A DNA stretch of 64,000 nucleotides from Camellia lanceoleosa (lineage: Eukaryota > Streptophyta > Magnoliopsida > Ericales > Theaceae). The notes under the pieces were generated by a model that saw only the letters and a list, made by a program, of their open reading frames with translations, ran no database searches and had not been told where the DNA came from. This document shows, piece by piece, positions 57,913 to 64,000 of this stretch (the first letter of the stretch is position 1; each line of letters opens with the position of its first letter). Made by a program: the position numbers and the translations under genes. Location of the stretch: assembly GCA_025200525.1 (NCBI GenBank), contig CM045760.1:48007932-48071931 (forward strand), read 5' to 3'.

Positions 57913-60007
57913 CACTCAATCTTCAGGGTTAGACTCCAACGACTCAACCTCTAGCTGCTCGTATGGAATTGGCTGCTCAAATGTCACATTAACAGCAGCC
58001 AAGGCTTTGAGCCAACCATGTTTGAAGCCCCGATTTTCGAACTTGGGTACTTCCTTCACGTACTTTTCTAAGGTGGCATTTTTCCCGACTTGGAATGCCT
58101 TGGAGATCTCGGAGTCGGCAATTTCCTTTGCCTTCTTCGATTCTTCCAAATCGGCCTCCAGTTTGGAAATCACCTCCTTGGCTAACTTGAGCGCATCATC
58201 ATTCGCGTTCGCCCTTTCTTCAACGACTAACCTGAGTTAATTGGAGCTCTTGGCTTTCTCTACCTCAGCCTCGGCCCTCGCTCACTCTTCCGCCACTTTG
58301 ATCACTTCGGACTCGGCTCTGAGAGAGGCCTCCGTAGCCTTGCTCTTTTCAATTTCAACTTCGGCTTTAAGTAAGCCGATTTGTTTGGTAGCATCATAAT
58401 GACAGCGACCAATCTCAGTTATCCTGCCCGCCACCTGTAAAACAAAAGACTAATAAGATAGCTGGCATAAAAAAGAATAAAAGGCTGTAAACAAAACATT
58501 AAGTTATATACCAATATTGTCGATTGAGCGGCTAATGCTATCGACACCACATCCGGCTCTGCACGAAAGGCTGCTCCGTCAATCAGTAGAGAAATTGAAG
58601 AGGCCACGCTTAAGGCCACAGCAGCGTCCTTCACAGTCGATGCATCAGAAGCAACCGACACGTTCTTTGTTCTTGGTTGTATGATAAACGGCATAACCAA
58701 GTCCGACTCCTCTATGCGCGGCCGTTTATCAATTAGGTTTTCTAAAGAGTTGGCTTTGTGCTCGGCGGGGTGTTTCTCCCCCCTGTGCTCGACCACTAGA
58801 TTGTCCGGTTGATCAAGGACAATTTACCCCGTTTCGGCTGTAACAATTTGCTCCATTTTCTCAACAAGAGCAGGCGGAGAAAACTCAGCTCCAACAACAG
58901 GTGGTGGGGGTTCAGATCGGACAGATTTGGCCCTCCTTCGGGCTGTCATTCTCTCGGTGTTTTTTTTCTTGGCCATCTGCATAAGCGACTCCCCAGCCAT
59001 GTTCTCAGGATCTGTGTCAGGAAGGTCACCTAAGTCAGTGAAAATATATTCTTCTAACGATAGGTCTACTCAGCCTGAAGTGGATGGAGGTTTGAAAACA
59101 GCTTCCTCAAAGGCCAAATTGAGAGCTGCGTTGACCTCCTCCCCTAGACTATCGGATCTATCCAAGTTGGACTGATTCGGCTGCTCAACGACTTGTTCGG
59201 CTATTTGCTCTGCGACCGACTCTAAATCTGAGACTTCAAGATCAATCTCCCCAAGATTCTTGAAATTTGGGAAAATGAGTGTCGTAAACTGCTGTTCGCT
59301 CTTTAGAATCGGAATGTGATCCGAAAAGGTAGCGTAATTTGGCTCGTATCTCAAAAGGACGTCCCTTACTTTTGGAGGTTTGGACGGCCGAAGAATTGGA
59401 GTGCAGTTTTGATTTGCACAAGCATTGCGTCGTCGGCCGAGACAAGTAATTTTTTCAAATCGTTACATGCATAAATGAAACGGTAAGCACATGGAATCTA
59501 AGCCAAGTAAACATATAACAAATACACATAGAAAGGGGACTATACGGCCACCTGCTTCGCCTTTTTGTCTAGGCACAGGATCTAGGCGATCTTTGCCTTC
59601 GCCGAATTCCCAATTGCCTTGGACAATGACCATGACATCGTCGACACGCTTACCAGAGCTAGCAAGCATAGTCACCAAATGGTGATTAGTGTCCTTGGCC
59701 CTGAGAAAGTAGCGTCCCTGCCAACCAGAGGATTTCGCCAAGGCATAACAATGTCGAATAGCAAGGATTCCTAGATTAATCCTAAGTCGGCGATTTAGTT
59801 CTACAATTCCCATTATGATTCGGTAAAAGTTTACGTTAGGTTGTGAAGGGAGAAGACCCCAGTAACGAAGGACGGCCCTTAAAAATGGGTGAAGGGGAAA
59901 ATGGACTCCGCCCTCAGCGATTGACAGGAGAGGAAAGATGATCGTACTCGCATCAGTCCTCTTCATGTCAACCACACTATCTGCCACAAGTGACAAATGG
60001 ACGTCGT
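57913..60007 (-). pseudogene. Antisense ORF-a of element 3: Transposase_28 (putative gypsy-type transposon) protein with coiled coil
   Basis: Antisense genes between pol and the 3' LTR are known in Tat elements; their role is unknown. The putative exon 59552-60007 (acceptor TTCTAG before it, donor GCAG-GTGG after it) carries VHFPLHPFLRAVLRYWGLLP, the Transposase_28 (PF04195) signature, then SSGWQGRYFLRAKD and a WEFGEG motif. Segments 58419-59450 encode an acidic region and a basic RMTARRRAKS (possible nuclear signal), with stops near 59069 and 58826. An intron-like gap at about 58415-58510 precedes a Glu/Lys/Ala-rich coiled coil (57916-58415, with stops near 58285 and 58238) ending in ENRGFKHGWLKAL. 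The N-terminal exon upstream of 60007 was not identified. Confidence 0.7.
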
Positions 60008-60450
60008 CTAGAATGGAAAAATGGCATCAAAAAATGAAAACATGATCCGTAGAAAGAAGGGCTTTCAAATGTTTCTCCATTCGAGTCAAAATAGAAAGTA
60101 CTCTAAACAAAAAAACAAGCAAGGAAATGGGAGTTGGAATAAAGAAGAGAAAAACTTGCAAGGTGCAGAGAGGACAATGGAGAACGGATGGAAGTTGTAG
60201 AGGTCGTGAAATGAATGAGAGATGCTAAGAGGCAACCAAAGAGCCTTGCAAATGCAGAAAAAAAAAATATCCGAAGGAACAACATGGTTTCAAATCGCAT
60301 TAAATGAACGACGTGTAGGAAGGGGCAGGAAATTGTAATGATTTGTAAAATGTGGACGTTCTGACACTTCAGTATTGGAAGGAGTGCGAGCGCCGTATTT
60401 TTGACTTTCCATATATAAAACCAAACATGCCGATTGATTAATGTTAGTCA

Positions 60451-60467
60451 AATGTTTGGGAGGAAAT
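60451..60467 (+). other. Polypurine tract, element 3
   Basis: AATGTTTGGGAGGAAAT directly precedes the 3' LTR at 60468. Its GGGAGGAAA part is the likely plus-strand primer. Confidence 0.6.
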
Positions 60468-60886
60468 TGTGGGAGCCGAATAATTGTATATTAAGGAAAG
60501 CCAAATTAATTTGATCAGGCCAAGGACAATTCGGCTATGTCCTAGGGCTCCTGAAGTCAAATATACAAGTCAGAGACATAAGGAGCCAAGTACGTACCAG
60601 CACACAACCGAAAACCCAAATAAGCAATCATGCGCTAGATTAAGAGTGGGCCCGAGCCTTACGCCCATAAGTTAATATAAATAGAGGAACATTAGCGAAA
60701 GAAAGGTATGTGAGAATAGATAAAATAACTTAAGATAGAAGTAAACTAGGAAGCATACTAACTTGTCCGTCGGAGTGCTAATTCTGGCACCCCTAACCGG
60801 AGTGTTCATCCCTTTTTCAGGTAGCAATCAGAGGATCAAGGACGTCTGACTGGATCCTGGAGTATTTCCAAATCCACTTCTCCACA
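60468..60886 (+). mobile_element. Element 3 3' LTR
   Basis: 419 bp, TGTGGGAG to TTCTCCACA, colinear with the split 5' LTR and about 91% identical by hand count. Followed by TSD AGAAG (60887-60891). Confidence 0.95.
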
Positions 60887-60891
60887 AGAAG

Positions 60892-61161
60892 CATCAATCT
60901 GATTGGTTGGCAACCGTTCTAAGATCTAACGATCCCCACCACACGTGCCTACATAATGTTAAAAAGGTGGCCAGTGACTGGACACTAGAGGCAATTTTCA
61001 GTACATCTGATCGAGTCATCAATTAAACAAGGGGCGTGAACCTAACCTTTCTCTCAATCCGCTCAGAGGCATTTATCGGGCACTTTTCCCTGGATTTGGA
61101 TGAGCTCACCTCCATGATGATTCTGATATGATTTAGCTTTCGAAAGTTGTCTCCGACCATT
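60892..61161 (+). mobile_element. Element 4, right fragment
   Basis: The sequence continues from 43968 across element 3. No gene or polypurine tract was recognised before the LTR at 61162, so I cannot tell whether that LTR is the 3' LTR of element 4 or another insertion. Confidence 0.45.
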
Positions 61162-64000
61162 TGTGGACACCCCATTTTTGACTGCCGCCAAGGCTCGAGT
61201 GCTTTGTCCGGTACACTCGATGATGAAAGTAGTATTGTGCGTGGTTCAAGGTCTTAATGAAGGGGCCATGTTTAAGCTCCGAAACAATCCCAAACCTTCC
61301 ATATTTCCACTGATTATACCCAAGAAATCCATTTTTACACATTGTGCCACCCTATGCTGAGGCTGAAACAGAAAAACAAGGGAACACATTGAGGCCCGGC
61401 ATACCTCATTGAGGGTCAGCCAGGGCTATTAAAGGCCGGCTGGGCCTTAGTAGCGAGAAACACTGTTCTAGGCGAGAGGCCGCCAGTTGTTCATTTTTGA
61501 AGATATTTATGACTCATCTTGCTCAAATTCTATAAAAACGAGCGTATATCTTTGTTTTGGGGGTTGAAGAATTTCTACAAAGCCTCTATACCACCTTGAG
61601 AGCTCCCTCTTCTCCTTCTTCTTGTGCAAGCAACACTTTGAGCAAACCTATCACCTTGAACCTATATCCATACACCATATATACCTTCACACCTTGGCCT
61701 AGGAACCTTGGTTGAGCCTTGAACACCATAATTCAAGCTTGAGAGTGTGTTGAGACTTAGTTTAAATCATAAGCAAAAGCTTACTTCTTTGAGAGGTATA
61801 AGCTTGTCATCCTCTCTTTTACTTCTTGTTCTTTCATTTGCTATATAGTTCTTGTAATTTTATGTTGTTTTGATTCTATTCCAAGTGTTCGAGTTTGGGT
61901 TTGGAGAGCTACCAAAAGAGTACAGAGTGTTTACACTCACTTTCACACTTTTTTTCTTTGCTCTCTAAACTGGTTTTCAAGGTTAAAAAAAGAGCTAAAA
62001 ATCATGCTTTGAGGTTTCAAAAGTGGAGGGGTTAGCCACCCCTCGTTATTCTTGTTTACTAACTTTTTTGCTTTCTTTATTGATTAGCTTTTTAGGCTCT
62101 TTTCATGCATTCTAAGCCACTTTTTTTTTTTTTTTTTTTTAATTTCTTGAGGGTTGTTTTGGGGCTGTTTTGGGTTGTTTAAATAGTTCATACTTTGATT
62201 AGCTTGGTTGTTGTCTCATAAGTTTGCCTCCATAGCTTGTTGTGTATTGTTCCTAACTTTTCTTTAACTCATTTCCATGTTTAAGAACCTCATTTTAATA
62301 ATCGACTTTCCATTCATTGCTTTCATTTGAGAGTTGTTTCAATCAGTTGACGGTTATTCAAAACGTGAACTAACAATTTATGCTTAATTGCTTAATCTCT
62401 ATGGAGGTTCATTGCCAATGGTGTAGTCTCTTTTTCATGTTGAGAATCACCTCCCATTTGATATATTTCTCATTTAGTGGACGTAATCTCTAGTGGGTGT
62501 AACAATCATCTTGGACTTAATGGATTAAAGGATGGCAACGACTAACGAATTTGGATTAAAATGAACCAAACCAACCCACATAAAGAAAATGAGTTATATT
62601 GCTTGGGGTTTGGCCAGACGTTATGTCGAATCCGTTGTGTCAAGGGTTGTCTTATATCAATTCATGATGTTTTGATGAATCTTGAAGCGTCTTTACCTCC
62701 CTCTTGAGTTCACTCTATGATAGAAGGGAGGGGTGGTTGTTATTCATTTCATTTATTGATTTTTGTCCAAATTGTACCCGAAATCATTAAGCAATCAACT
62801 TGCTCATTGATGGTTTTGGAAACGACTCCAACCTTCTCTCAAGGGTTTCCCATGACAAAGAAGTGTGAGAGGGACAAACAAAGTCCAGAACACTCTGCAT
62901 GTACTATTTTCACTTCAGAGCACAGAACAAAATTTTGCATGAAATTGAGGCACGACCGGCCTTCTTTAGGCCCGGCCGGGCTTCATTAAGGGCTGGCCGG
63001 TCATCAATGTTTGGTCAGGAGTGTATTTTGCAGAAAACAGAGGGCAGTGGCTGAAAGTGAAACAGAGCAAGCCTGGGGCAAACAGAGCTGTTCTTAGACA
63101 TTGTCCATGCAACCCTTGTGCATCCTTGCTTACACCATGATCATTCTTGTAATTAATTAATTTATTCATTATTGTTGTTATAATTAGTTTTGTTAATTAT
63201 TAGTGTTGTAATTAACTAATTTATTATTATTGTTTATTTGTATTTGTTATAGATAGTTAGCTTAAATAGTTAGTCTACTTATCATTATTATTATCCTTGT
63301 TGTAATAAAGTAGTTAGCTAGTTATTCTTTGCTCATTTATTCATTTAGTTTTGTAATAATTAGTTTAATTTGGACTTTCGAACTTTAATTCGCACCCTCT
63401 TGCACAAGGGAAACTATGTAATAAGTTGTATGTCTTTCAAGCCCACGTCTTTTTCCCTTTTACTTACTTGCTTACAATGGTTAGTATAGGATATCATTTT
63501 TCAAATTAGCATTCTTATGCCTTGCATCCATTGTCTTGCATGCATCCAAGGCTCGGCTGATCATGCTAACCCAATATCAAATGTTCAAAATTCATTACTT
63601 GATTATGTGCTTTCTCGCATGTCTTGAATGGAATCATATGCTATGCTCATAGCCGAGTCTATAAAATACATAATGTATGCGTTGCATTAGTCATATTGCA
63701 TTTAATTAGGAACATGCATATTTTTCTAATAATTTTGCTTTGTTTTGGCCCAGAGTACTAGGTGAGTAATTTTGTGTTTTAGCATATTACATCGAATGTT
63801 TGCATTGCCATGTCAAAACGTACTTCCATGAGGCTAATTGCTTAAATGATATAACTATTTGAATACCTGTTGATGAAGGCTAGTTGCTTGAATTGTGATA
63901 ATTTGATTAAATGTCCGTTTTAAGCCTACTTTTTCAAGTGGCAAATTCACAAAATAATTTTCAAATAAAACATGAAATCAAATGTTCCAAATCTTGCAAA
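61162..64000 (+). mobile_element. Long Tat-type LTR, truncated by the right window edge
   Basis: Starts TGTGGACACC followed by CCATTTTTGAC, as in the other long LTRs. Contains a GGCC cluster (61385-61450), TATA (CTATAAAAACG near 61535), a hairpin with arms GAGGGGT/ACCCCTC (62026-62044), a poly-T run (62122-62141), a second GGCC cluster (62955-63003), an AT-rich tract (63150-63370) and the start of the conserved 3' block (from 63390). The end and any TSD partner of CCATT (61157-61161) lie outside. Confidence 0.88.

Larger units (their letters stand above)
43969..60886 (+). mobile_element. Element 3: full-length Ty3/gypsy Tat-type retrotransposon with TSD
   Basis: The 5' LTR is 43969-44312 plus 49592-49666 (split by sL5, 419 bp in total). 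The 3' LTR is 60468-60886 (419 bp). Both start TGTGGGAG and end TTCTCCACA. The TSD AGAAG is perfect (43964-43968 and 60887-60891). Counted by eye the LTRs differ at about 38 sites with no gaps, about 91% identity. The interior runs PBS, gag, protease, RT, RNase H, aRNH, integrase, a 102-bp tandem array, antisense ORF-b, a 120-bp array, antisense ORF-a and PPT. Without sL5 it is about 11.6 kb. Many stops make it non-autonomous today. Confidence 0.95.

Overview
The window is 64 kb of repeat-rich nuclear DNA from a flowering plant, most likely a eudicot with a large, transposon-packed genome. The basis is Ty3/gypsy retrotransposons of the Tat (Ogre/RETAND-like) type, with a second, archaeal-type RNase H, very long LTRs, a tRNA-Arg-like primer binding site and antisense genes between pol and the 3' LTR, plus plant-only domains (plant mobile domain, DUF7745, Transposase_28). 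I cannot name the species. No rRNA or tRNA gene, CRISPR array or clearly functional host gene was seen.

Layout, left to right. Positions 1-9870 (minus strand) hold element 1, a decayed gag-pol running off the left edge. It is split by solo LTR sL1 (4706-8082) and followed by solo LTR sL2 (9871-15044), which sits in its gag leader. Positions 15045-16570 are unassigned, with a minisatellite and a GC-rich palindrome cluster. Positions 16575-24897 (plus strand) hold a six-exon plant mobile domain (PMD) gene with a satellite-like array in intron 1 and solo LTR sL3 (19091-22851) in exon 2. Positions 25690-26886 (plus strand) hold a two-exon DUF7745 gene. Solo LTR sL4 is at 27165-31470. Element 2 (minus strand, about 31476-41824) keeps its 5' LTR and primer binding site but has lost RNase H in an internal deletion. 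Positions 41825-43968 and 60892-61161 are the two halves of an older plus-strand element 4. They are separated by element 3 (43969-60886), the only element with both LTRs and a target-site duplication (TSD). Element 3 carries solo LTR sL5 (44313-49586) inside its own 5' LTR. Another long LTR starts at 61162 and runs off the right edge.

Four of the five solo LTRs (sL2-sL5) have identical or one-mismatch 5-bp TSDs. The fifth (sL1) has one decayed by two transitions. Removing one TSD copy rejoins the reading frame for sL1 (element 1 gag-PR) and sL3 (PMD exon 2), and rejoins a complete 419-bp LTR for sL5 (element 3 5' LTR). Most nonsense mutations are CAG to TAG, CGA to TGA or TGG to TAG/TGA, as expected from deamination of methylated cytosines.

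The most interesting signals cut across elements. The long LTRs, although diverged, share (i) a GGCCGAC/GCCGGC palindrome cluster, then in most a G-box palindrome, then a TATA box; (ii) two or three inverted repeats in the middle; and (iii) a conserved block of about 1 kb at the 3' end with a PBS-like string. The same GGCC palindrome cluster lies upstream of both the PMD gene and the DUF7745 gene. Those two genes are antisense to element 2 pol, and element 3 carries its own antisense genes. This suggests a recurrent arrangement in which Tat elements carry opposing, intron-containing genes.
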